NCBI GenBank assembly: GCA_028283145.1
Contig: JAPYNY010000061.1
Span: 1 to 48,413 of the forward strand
Length of the DNA stretch: 48,413 bases
DNA from: Candidatus Hopanoidivorans cymbastelae
Lineage (GTDB): Bacteria > Actinomycetota > Acidimicrobiia > Acidimicrobiales > Hopanoidiivorantaceae
Reading direction: 5' to 3'
The position numbers and the translations under genes are program-made. The notes below the pieces were generated by a model. The model did not search any database. It was not told the DNA's origin and saw only the letters and a program-made list of their open reading frames with translations. Shown here piece by piece: positions 7,354-14,400 of the stretch. The number at the start of each line of letters is the position of its first letter. Positions within the stretch are counted from its first letter, which is position 1.

Positions 7354-8706
7354 TTGAAATTGGCACTGGCATCGCAACAGCAGACAGATTTGGAAAAATT
7401 CAACCTAACTCAGAGGCCAAGCTCGGCGCAGCAGCCCAGACTGGCGCCACAGGCAGAAACGCCCCAGCAGTCCACGCTGGAACCGTCGCCTACGCTGGCC
7501 CCAGAGCCCGAACTGACTCAGCAGGCTGTCGTCTTTGCCCGCTGGCTCAGGTACAAAGGGGTGGGGGTGACGATTCAGAACTGCGTTACCTATCTGGATG
7601 CCCTGGAAACCCTCAGTCGCTCAGACAGATTGAGTTGCCAGGATCTTTATTGGGCTGGCAGGATTGCGCTTTTGAGCAAACCTGCAGACTTGGAGCAATA
7701 CGATGCAGCGTTTACTGAGTTTTGGGCTGGCTGCCTCCCACTCGGCCCGATTATTCCAACTGCCCCAGAGCTAATTGCACTGGCTTTTGACTCGGAAGAA
7801 GCCAGCAGCACAGCAGAGGTTGCAGCAGAACAGCCCGACCCCCGAGTCAGACAGATCAATATTCGCTATAGCCCCCAAGAGGTCTTACGAGATAAAGATT
7901 TTGCCAAACTGACCGATCAGGAGTTGGCAGAGGTCAAAGAATTAATCACCAAAATCCCAGCATCAGCGCCGACCGTGAACTCCCGCCGGTTGCGCCCCTC
8001 CAATCAAGCTACGGACACCCCAGACATTCGGCGCACGGTCAGGTTCGCCATGCGCACCGAAGGTGAACTGCTCAAGTGGCTCCATCAAAAGCGCCGGTTG
8101 CGCCAGAGGGGGCTGGTGCTACTGTTGGACGTGAGCGGTTCAATGTCGCTCTATGCCCAAGCCTTGCTGCGCTTTGCCCATGCCATTGTCTGCGCCAGAC
8201 AAAAGGTGGAGGTGTTCTCAATGGGCACCCGGCTGACACGCCTGACCAGACAGCTGTCGGTGCGCAATCCTGAAGAGGCCTTGACTGGTGCTACAGCTTC
8301 GGTGAAGGACTGGTCGGGTGGCACCCGTTTAGGTGAGACGCTTGAAAGTTTCAACAACCGCTGGGGAATACCAGGCATGGCCAGAGGCGCGGTGGTAGTG
8401 ATTTTGTCAGACGGCTGGGACAGAGGCAAACCAGCACAAATATCTGAGCAGATGTTACGTCTGAGCCGAGTTGCCTATAAAATTATTTGGGTCAACCCCC
8501 TGAAAGCCACCCCCGACTATGCGCCGCTAGCTCAGGGAATGGCCGCAGCCCTGCCCCATGTTGATTGGTTTATAGAAGGACACTCCTTGAACGCCTTGGA
8601 GGAATTAGCGGAACTGATCTCCCAGAACTCCGTAATCCATAAACCCAGGTCAACCACACTGCCTGCCGTGACTTTGCCTGCAGAAGCCATAGCCGCGGCG
8701 TCATAA
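7354..8706 (+). CDS. CoxE-like VWA-domain protein
   Basis: CoxE-family proteins carry a von Willebrand A domain and work with an AAA ATPase (CoxD) in maturing the CO dehydrogenase active site. The core begins at the ARWLRYKGVGV segment and has a complete metal site: LLDVSGSMS (DxSGS), the downstream Thr, and ILSDGWDRG. The frame is open from a TTG at 7267, but that lies inside tRNA-Gln and its promoter on the other strand. I therefore prefer a downstream start and give TTG 7354; TTG 7360 and 7390 are also possible, none with a good ribosome site. The first 60 or so residues are Gln/Pro-rich and not conserved. Four more cox/xdh-accessory genes follow. Confidence 0.85.
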   Translation: MKLALASQQQTDLEKFNLTQRPSSAQQPRLAPQAETPQQSTLEPSPTLAPEPELTQQAVVFARWLRYKGVGVTIQNCVTYLDALETLSRSDRLSCQDLYWAGRIALLSKPADLEQYDAAFTEFWAGCLPLGPIIPTAPELIALAFDSEEASSTAEVAAEQPDPRVRQINIRYSPQEVLRDKDFAKLTDQELAEVKELITKIPASAPTVNSRRLRPSNQATDTPDIRRTVRFAMRTEGELLKWLHQKRRLRQRGLVLLLDVSGSMSLYAQALLRFAHAIVCARQKVEVFSMGTRLTRLTRQLSVRNPEEALTGATASVKDWSGGTRLGETLESFNNRWGIPGMARGAVVVILSDGWDRGKPAQISEQMLRLSRVAYKIIWVNPLKATPDYAPLAQGMAAALPHVDWFIEGHSLNALEELAELISQNSVIHKPRSTTLPAVTLPAEAIAAAS

Positions 8707-8735
8707 GGGGAAAACGCCTGCCAGGAGAAACTGCC

Positions 8736-9050
8736 ATGAAAGAAATTTTGGACGACATCAAACGTTGGCAATCCGATGGCCAGCCCGTAGTCATTGCCAG
8801 GGTCATAAGCGTGGAGGGTTCTGGCCCCAGAGACCCAGGGGCTGCGATGGCAGTCAACCGCGATGGCGAAGTGGCCGGTTCAGTCTCGGGAGGATGTGTT
8901 GAGGGGGCCGTGGTAGCCGAAGCTCTGGAGATTCTGCAGACAGGAGAGCGCAAGATGGTCAGCTTCGGCTACAGCGACGACGAGGCTTTTGCTGTGGGTT
9001 TGACTTGTGGAGGCACCATCAACATTTTCTTGGAACCGCTTGATTGGTGA
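8736..9050 (+). CDS. XdhC/CoxI N-terminal domain protein (short)
   Basis: The 104-aa protein is a stand-alone XdhC_CoxI domain: ISVEGSGPRDPGA near residue 24, GSVSGGCVEG near 48 and LTCGGTINIF near 89. XdhC-family proteins insert or sulfurate the molybdenum cofactor of xanthine dehydrogenase and CO dehydrogenase enzymes. A good ribosome site (AGGAG, 9 nt upstream) supports the ATG. The Rossmann half is absent here but present in the next gene, one base downstream, so the two may form a split maturation factor. Confidence 0.9.
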   Translation: MKEILDDIKRWQSDGQPVVIARVISVEGSGPRDPGAAMAVNRDGEVAGSVSGGCVEGAVVAEALEILQTGERKMVSFGYSDDEAFAVGLTCGGTINIFLEPLDW

Positions 9051-9051
9051 G

Positions 9052-9927
9052 ATGTCTTCCAGCCAGCCACCTGAGGAGCAAGACCCTGAGGACCAAAACC
9101 CCAAATCACTGTATGAGCGCCTAGAAACAGCGTTGCGAGGCGAGCAGCCTGTCGTCTTGGCCACAGTCATTGGCCGACAGGGAGATGCTCCCGACCCCCA
9201 CACAGGCGACAAGCTGCTTATCTTGCCCAACTCTGGCCAGCCAAGCACCAGCCCGCCTTTGGTTTATGGCACTTTGGGGGACGAGGATTTAGACCGCATA
9301 GTTGCCAGAGACGCTTTGGGAGAGTTGGCGGCGGCCCGCTCAAGCATCCGTCACTACGGCCCGCATGGTGAGCAACGCGAAGAAACTATTGAAATTTTTA
9401 TTGAGTCGTTTGCTCCGCCGCCCAAGATGATAATTTTCGGGGCGGTAGATTTTACGGCTGCTTTGGTGCGAGCCGCCAAGCTGTTGGGGTATTCGGTGGT
9501 GGTCTGCGACGCCCGTTCGGTCTTTGCCACCCCTGTGAGATTCCCCCAGGCTGATGAAATTCTGGTGGCTTGGCCCGATGAAGTATTTGAACGTTTCGCC
9601 AGTCAACTCAGCAGCAATGACGCCGTCTGCATTCTCACCCACGACCCGAAATTTGATGTTCCTGCTATTTTGCGTTCGCTGGAAACCCAAGTCGGCTACA
9701 TAGGAGCCATGGGAAGTCGTAAGACTCACGCCAAAAGAGTAGAACTGCTGAAAGAACAAGACGTAACTGAGGAGCAACTTGCACGGATCATGGCGCCGAT
9801 CGGTTTAGACATAGGCTCGCGCACGCCCGAAGAAACGGCCATCTCGATTCTGGCTGAGATTATTGCCCTGCGCACAGGCACGCCTGCTCTGTCTCTGCGA
9901 GACACCCGCGGCCCGATACATCGCTAG
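9052..9927 (+). CDS. XdhC family protein with Rossmann domain
   Basis: The N-terminal half is a divergent XdhC_CoxI domain (VVLATVIGRQGDAPDP near residue 33). The C-terminal half is the XdhC Rossmann domain, with MIIFGAVDFTAAL near 126, VVVCDARSVFATP, an ILTHDPKFD loop and YIGAMGSRKTHAKR. The usual first glycine-rich motif (G-x-G-x-x-x) reads GAVDFT, so nucleotide binding may be altered. The frame is open upstream to 9007, but ATG 9052 follows the previous stop by one base and is preferred. Probable role: cofactor maturation of a molybdenum hydroxylase. Confidence 0.88.
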   Translation: MSSSQPPEEQDPEDQNPKSLYERLETALRGEQPVVLATVIGRQGDAPDPHTGDKLLILPNSGQPSTSPPLVYGTLGDEDLDRIVARDALGELAAARSSIRHYGPHGEQREETIEIFIESFAPPPKMIIFGAVDFTAALVRAAKLLGYSVVVCDARSVFATPVRFPQADEILVAWPDEVFERFASQLSSNDAVCILTHDPKFDVPAILRSLETQVGYIGAMGSRKTHAKRVELLKEQDVTEEQLARIMAPIGLDIGSRTPEETAISILAEIIALRTGTPALSLRDTRGPIHR

Positions 9928-9997
9928 CCGGCCACACCTGCCCCAACTCCGCCAGTCAACTCCATCAGCCAGACGGCCCTTATTGATAAAGTTCATC

Positions 9998-10573
9998 GTG
10001 GACAAAAAGAGCGCAACCGCAGCTGTTTTGCTAGCCGCGGGCGAAGGCAAAAGACATATCGGAACTCAGCACAAGCTGTTGCGTCCGCTGGGTGAAAAAC
10101 CTCTGGTGTTGTGGTCGGTGGAGGCTGTCTGCGGAGCCGGATTTGACCAAGTCTATGTGGTGGTGGGGGCGGTGAATTTGGAGGCCGTGCTGCCTGAGGA
10201 AGTAACCATCATCGAAAATCATCACTGGCAACGCGGGCAGGGCGCTTCGCTGCTAGCGGGCGTAAGAGTGGCTGAAAGTGACGGCTATGGGGCAGTGGTG
10301 GTCGGGCTGGGCGACATGCCGTTTGTGACGCCCGAAGATTGGCAGACAGTAGCGGCAGAGCCAGGCCCGATTGTAACAGCCACTTATAACCGAAAGCGAC
10401 GCCCCCCAGTTAAACTGGAAGCTGAAGTGTGGCCATTGTTGCCCCTGTTTGACACTGAAGAAGGTGCCAGAAATCTCATGCGACGCCGCCCTGAGCTAGT
10501 CAGCGAGGCAGCCTGTTTGGGCAAGCCCGATGATTTCGACACCGAAGCGGATTTCAGGCGATGGCGACGCTGA
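9998..10573 (+). CDS. MocA-like molybdenum cofactor nucleotidyltransferase
   Basis: The MobA-like NTP transferase domain is evident from AVLLAAGEGKRHIG at the N terminus, HKLLRPLGEKPL, HHWQRGQGASL and GLGDMPFVTPEDW. In this context cytidylylation of molybdopterin (MocA, making MCD for the XDH/CODH family) is the likely activity, inferred from neighbours. The frame is open from 9863, but upstream residues have no family match; GTG 9998 or TTG 9983 are the likely starts, neither with a clear ribosome site. The final ~30 residues look like the conserved FDTEADFRRW tail of the family. Confidence 0.88.
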   Translation: MDKKSATAAVLLAAGEGKRHIGTQHKLLRPLGEKPLVLWSVEAVCGAGFDQVYVVVGAVNLEAVLPEEVTIIENHHWQRGQGASLLAGVRVAESDGYGAVVVGLGDMPFVTPEDWQTVAAEPGPIVTATYNRKRRPPVKLEAEVWPLLPLFDTEEGARNLMRRRPELVSEAACLGKPDDFDTEADFRRWRR

Positions 10574-10612
10574 TATTCACCCATTGAATTATTTGCCAGC
10601 AGGAGTTAGGAA

Positions 10613-11395
10613 ATGGAATTTTCACACAAATTTGAAGTAGAAGCCAAAATAGACGATGTATGGGCTGTCATGAATGACGTTGAGCGCATCGCGCCTTGCT
10701 TGCCCGGAACTCAACTCAAGGAGATAGACGGTGACGAATATCACGGCATTATCAAGGTGAAGGTCGGCCCCATCGGGGCTCAGTACAAGGGTGTGGCCAA
10801 GTTTGAGTCCATTGATTCCCAGGCCCGAAAAATTGTCTTGGCTGCTTCGGGGAGAGACATCAAGGGTTCAGGCAATGCCCGCGCCAATATCGCTGTGGCC
10901 CTCCAGGAAGGTTCGAGCCAGGATTTCACTGAGGTTGAGGTGGAAATTCAACTGAACATATCTGGCAAGGTAGCTCAGTTCGGGCGAGGTGTGCTGACTG
11001 ACGTGAATGCCAAGCTTATGGAAAAGTTTGCTCAGAATTTGAGCGAGATGATCACCAGCGGCGCGACGGCAGCCCAGGACGAAGCGGCATCTGACGGCGC
11101 GGTTCAACATGACTCGGCGGCCGGTGACGGGGTTAGCGAAAGCGCGGCTAGCGACGAAGGGGTTGGTGCAGATGCGCCAGTCAGCGACACCGCCCCCGAA
11201 TCCCTTGGCCGCGAAACCCCCGCCCCCGAGAGAAAAATCATAGATTCGCCCGAGCCTGAACCCGTTGATTTGATCGCAACCACTAGTTCAGGCAAAATCA
11301 AGGCAGCCAAGGTGGCGGTGATAGGTTTTTTCGCAGTTGTGGGGCTGTGGCTGCTGAGGAAGCTGCGAAGAAGAAAGTCGAAGTCAAAGCCATAG
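10613..11395 (+). CDS. CoxG-like SRPBCC membrane-anchored protein
   Basis: Residues 1-150 form the SRPBCC fold of the CoxG family (KFEVEAKIDDVWAVMNDVERI, ACLPGTQL-type segment near 30, VKVGPIGAQYKG near 51). An Asp/Ala/Glu-rich linker of about 65 residues follows. A single membrane helix (VAVIGFFAVVGLWLL) and a basic tail (RKLRRRKSKSKP) put the folded domain on the cytoplasmic side. CoxG tethers CO dehydrogenase to the membrane and hands electrons to quinone in studied systems. AGGAG precedes the ATG. It closes the cox/xdh accessory group; no catalytic subunits are in the window. Confidence 0.88.
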   Translation: MEFSHKFEVEAKIDDVWAVMNDVERIAPCLPGTQLKEIDGDEYHGIIKVKVGPIGAQYKGVAKFESIDSQARKIVLAASGRDIKGSGNARANIAVALQEGSSQDFTEVEVEIQLNISGKVAQFGRGVLTDVNAKLMEKFAQNLSEMITSGATAAQDEAASDGAVQHDSAAGDGVSESAASDEGVGADAPVSDTAPESLGRETPAPERKIIDSPEPEPVDLIATTSSGKIKAAKVAVIGFFAVVGLWLLRKLRRRKSKSKP

Positions 11396-11477
11396 TTGCG
11401 CCATAGTTGCCTGACAGACAGCGGCAGTAGCCCCCGGCAGCCGAAGGCAGTCCAAGAGGCAGGGTGAGTTTACTTCA

Positions 11478-11921
11478 TTGGATCTAAAAGACTGGGACGA
11501 TGTGTCCGCTCTGTTGGGCAGAGAGCCTAGATGCTGCTTTGAAGTGGTAGTGCGCACCGACGCCGGGGATCCAAGGGTCATCAAGAATGATCCGCTGTTG
11601 TTTGACGGCACGCCTATGCCAACCCTTTACTGGCTGGTAGATCGCCAGGACTGCAAGCGCGTCTCACAGCTTGAGTCAAAAGGCGGTGTGGGCCTGGCAG
11701 AACAAGCAGTGCCGGCTGCCGCCCTAGCCCAAGCGCATCTGGCCTATGCCCGACAACGAGACGCCCAGCTACCTGAGGGTTACCAAGGGCACAGGCCGTC
11801 AGGGGGTGTTGGAGGCTGTGCCGTAGGGGTGAAATGTCTTCACGCCCACTACGCCTGGTTCCTGGCGGGAGGCGATGACCCGGTGGGTTCTTGGGTGAAA
11901 GACCAGTTGGATCTAGCCTGA
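11478..11921 (+). CDS. DUF501 family protein
   Basis: The 147-aa protein has the DUF501 hallmarks: RCCFEVVVRT and VIKNDPLLFDGTPMPTLYWL in the N-terminal half, VSQLESKGGV in the middle and VKCLHAHYAWFLAGGDDPVG near the C terminus. The conserved Cys-Leu-His-Ala-His is intact. The function is not established, but the family typically sits directly before ppx in actinobacteria, as here, where its TGA shares one base with the ppx ATG. The start is TTG 11478, without a strong ribosome site. Confidence 0.9.
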   Translation: MDLKDWDDVSALLGREPRCCFEVVVRTDAGDPRVIKNDPLLFDGTPMPTLYWLVDRQDCKRVSQLESKGGVGLAEQAVPAAALAQAHLAYARQRDAQLPEGYQGHRPSGGVGGCAVGVKCLHAHYAWFLAGGDDPVGSWVKDQLDLA

Positions 11922-12844
11922 TGGCTGTTGTGGCTGCCATAGATTGTGGCACACACTCGACTCGGCTGCTTATCAACAAGTCCACCGCCGACCCCGCTCG
12001 CACTCAAATTCTTGAGCGCCAAATGACCATCACCAATCTGGGAGAAAACCTGTCGCACACAGGCAGGTTGTCGGCAGGCGCTATTGAGCGAACCTGCCAG
12101 TGTGTCAAGGACTATGTCCAATTGATGGCAACCCACGGAGTGGAGGCCTTTCGCATTGTCGCAACTTCGGCTGCCAGAGACGCCGCCAATACAGAGGAGT
12201 TTTTTGCTGCCGTTGCCCAAGTTTCCGGTCAAGCTCCCGAATTGCTGTCTGGCGAAGCTGAGGCCGCCTTGGCTTTCAAAGGCGCGACCAGCCAGCTAAA
12301 CCCCCAGGACGGCCCGTTTCTGGTCTGCGACATTGGAGGTGGATCCACCGAGTTTGCCTTAGGGTCAAGCTGCTGCGAAGGCACTTGGTCGGCTGACGTT
12401 GGCAGCAGTCGCCTGACCCAGCAATACATTGCCCACGACCCGCCGCTGCCTGAAGAGCTGACGGCGTGTCTTTCAGTGGTGGAGGCGCACCTGGAAGATC
12501 TGGCGCGGGTGCTGCCGGCTGCCAAACAAGCACGTCAGCTAGTTGGTCTAGCGGGAACCGTTACCACCGCAGCCGCGGTTGAAATAGGATTAGCTATATA
12601 CGACCCGAATGTTGTGCATCACTTCAAGCTCACCAAAGCAGCGGCAGAGGATGTGTTTCGCACGCTGGCCACAGAAAGCAGGGAACAACGGCTGTCCAAT
12701 CCTGGGCTTCACCCCGGCAGGGCAGATGTGATAGTCGGCGGTTTGTGCGTGCTGGTGAAGACAATGCGCTTTTTTGAATTTGAAAACTGCCTGGTTTCGG
12801 AAGCCGATCTGCTAGACGGAATAATTGCCGAGCTAAGCATTTGA
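11921..12844 (+). CDS. ppx: Ppx/GppA exopolyphosphatase family protein
   Basis: The 307-aa protein has the ASKHA ATPase-like fold of exopolyphosphatase/pppGpp phosphohydrolase: AAIDCGTHSTRLL at the N terminus, ATSAARDA, CDIGGGSTEFAL near 143 and GLAGTVTT near 213. It is the short form without the C-terminal HD-type domain, as in actinobacterial Ppx1/Ppx2. ATG 11921 in a TGATG overlap with DUF501 is preferred to the upstream in-frame start at 11891. It likely degrades long-chain polyphosphate or handles (p)ppGpp-linked signals; the two are not separable by sequence. Confidence 0.93.
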   Translation: MAVVAAIDCGTHSTRLLINKSTADPARTQILERQMTITNLGENLSHTGRLSAGAIERTCQCVKDYVQLMATHGVEAFRIVATSAARDAANTEEFFAAVAQVSGQAPELLSGEAEAALAFKGATSQLNPQDGPFLVCDIGGGSTEFALGSSCCEGTWSADVGSSRLTQQYIAHDPPLPEELTACLSVVEAHLEDLARVLPAAKQARQLVGLAGTVTTAAAVEIGLAIYDPNVVHHFKLTKAAAEDVFRTLATESREQRLSNPGLHPGRADVIVGGLCVLVKTMRFFEFENCLVSEADLLDGIIAELSI

Positions 12845-12879
12845 CCGCCCCGCCCACGCTTTAGCCACAGACCCCAATC

Positions 12880-14352
12880 ATGCTTCCAGACCAAAAATCC
12901 CAGTTCGTCATAGCCGCCAACAGATTGCCGGTTCGCTGGGTGGCAGCTCAAAACAGCTGGCAGCCCAGCCCTGGCGGTCTGGTGTCTGCCATGATGACCA
13001 GCCTGAGCGATTTAGCTCCGCTTCACTGGGTGGGCTGGACTGGCGTGGCGGGTGAAGTTTCGGGCAGTTTTGACACCCAGCACGGCGATATGTCGCTGTT
13101 GCCTGTGTCGCTCACACATGCTGAAGCCGAGCTTTACTATTCAGGCATGTCCAATGCCACCATCTGGCCGCTTTACCACGACGGAGTCCGCCCGCCTGAA
13201 TTTCACCGCACTTGGTGGAACAGCTATGTGGCGGTCAACAAGAGATTTTGCAAGGCTATTGATTCGGTCGCTGCCCCCGGTGCCATAGTTTGGGTTCACG
13301 ATTATCACCTTCAGTTGGTTCCCAAGATGTTGCGGGAGAGGCGTCCGGATGTGCGCATTGGCTTCTTCTTGCACATTCCCTTCCCGCCGGCCGACCTGTT
13401 TGCCCGCTTGCCGTTCCGCCAGCAGATTTTGGAAGGGCTGTTGGGTGCCGATGTAATCGGCCTTCAGACCTTGCGAAGTCGAGGCAACTTCCGCCGGACG
13501 GTGGTCTCCCTCAAGGCTGGCATAGCCGAACAAGACGAGGTTCTGCTGGTGCCCCAGGAAGCCACCGCAGACAGCCCGCCCCTGCACTCTCCAGCCAGCC
13601 AAGCCATAGGCCCAACTAGAAAAGTTATTGCTCGCTCCTTCCCCATTGGCATTGACGTGAAGCGATTTACCGAAGCGGCGGCCTCAGAGGATGTAAAACT
13701 CAGAGCCAAGGCCATCCGCGACATGATCGGGGTGGACAAGGTGCTGTTGGGCGTTGACCGCTTGGACTACACCAAGGGGATCGACATACGCATGAAAGCT
13801 TTCGGCGAATTGCTGACTGAAGGTCTGTTGTCAACCCAGGATTGCTCCATGGTGCAAGTAGCAGAACCCAGCCGTTCCAATGTCAACCAGTATGTGGAGT
13901 TGCGGGAGGAAGTGGAACAGTTGGTGGGCAAGATCAATGGCTTGCACGGCCAGCTGGGGCGTCCGGCCATCCATTATTTTCACAAGAGCCAGCCGTTTGA
14001 GGAGATAGTTGCCATGTATCTGGCGGCTGACGTAATGCTGGTTACACCCTTGCGGGATGGGATGAATTTGGTAGCCAAGGAGTTCGTGGCTACCCGGCTG
14101 GACAACACCGGAGTTTTGGTGCTGAGCGAGTTCACCGGAGCTTCGGAGTTGCTTGAGAAAGCCATGCTGGTCAACCCCTATGATATAGACGGTATGAAAC
14201 GAGCTATTTTGGCTGCAGTCGGCACACCAGACGAAGCAGCCGCTTCCCATATGAAAACCCTGAGGCAGGCAGTGATGGGCAACGACGTCCACCATTGGGT
14301 CAAGTCCTTCGTGGATTGCCTAGAAGATGCCTGCGCTCACGATAATCGCTAA
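12880..14352 (+). CDS. otsA: trehalose-6-phosphate synthase (GT20)
   Basis: OtsA joins UDP- or other NDP-glucose to glucose 6-phosphate. The 490-aa GT20 enzyme shows AANRLPVRW at the N terminus, the PSPGGL loop, [12 protein letters not shown] near 142, [21 protein letters not shown] near 292 and [13 protein letters not shown] near 387. It stands 35 nt after ppx and 48 nt before the phosphatase fusion, so both steps of trehalose synthesis are encoded together. No Shine-Dalgarno is seen at its ATG. Confidence 0.96.
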   Translation: MLPDQKSQFVIAANRLPVRWVAAQNSWQPSPGGLVSAMMTSLSDLAPLHWVGWTGVAGEVSGSFDTQHGDMSLLPVSLTHAEAELYYSGMSNATIWPLYHDGVRPPEFHRTWWNSYVAVNKRFCKAIDSVAAPGAIVWVHDYHLQLVPKMLRERRPDVRIGFFLHIPFPPADLFARLPFRQQILEGLLGADVIGLQTLRSRGNFRRTVVSLKAGIAEQDEVLLVPQEATADSPPLHSPASQAIGPTRKVIARSFPIGIDVKRFTEAAASEDVKLRAKAIRDMIGVDKVLLGVDRLDYTKGIDIRMKAFGELLTEGLLSTQDCSMVQVAEPSRSNVNQYVELREEVEQLVGKINGLHGQLGRPAIHYFHKSQPFEEIVAMYLAADVMLVTPLRDGMNLVAKEFVATRLDNTGVLVLSEFTGASELLEKAMLVNPYDIDGMKRAILAAVGTPDEAAASHMKTLRQAVMGNDVHHWVKSFVDCLEDACAHDNR

Positions 14353-14400
14353 GACACAACCGCCTAGCCACAACCCCCAGACACAAACCCTGAACACAAA

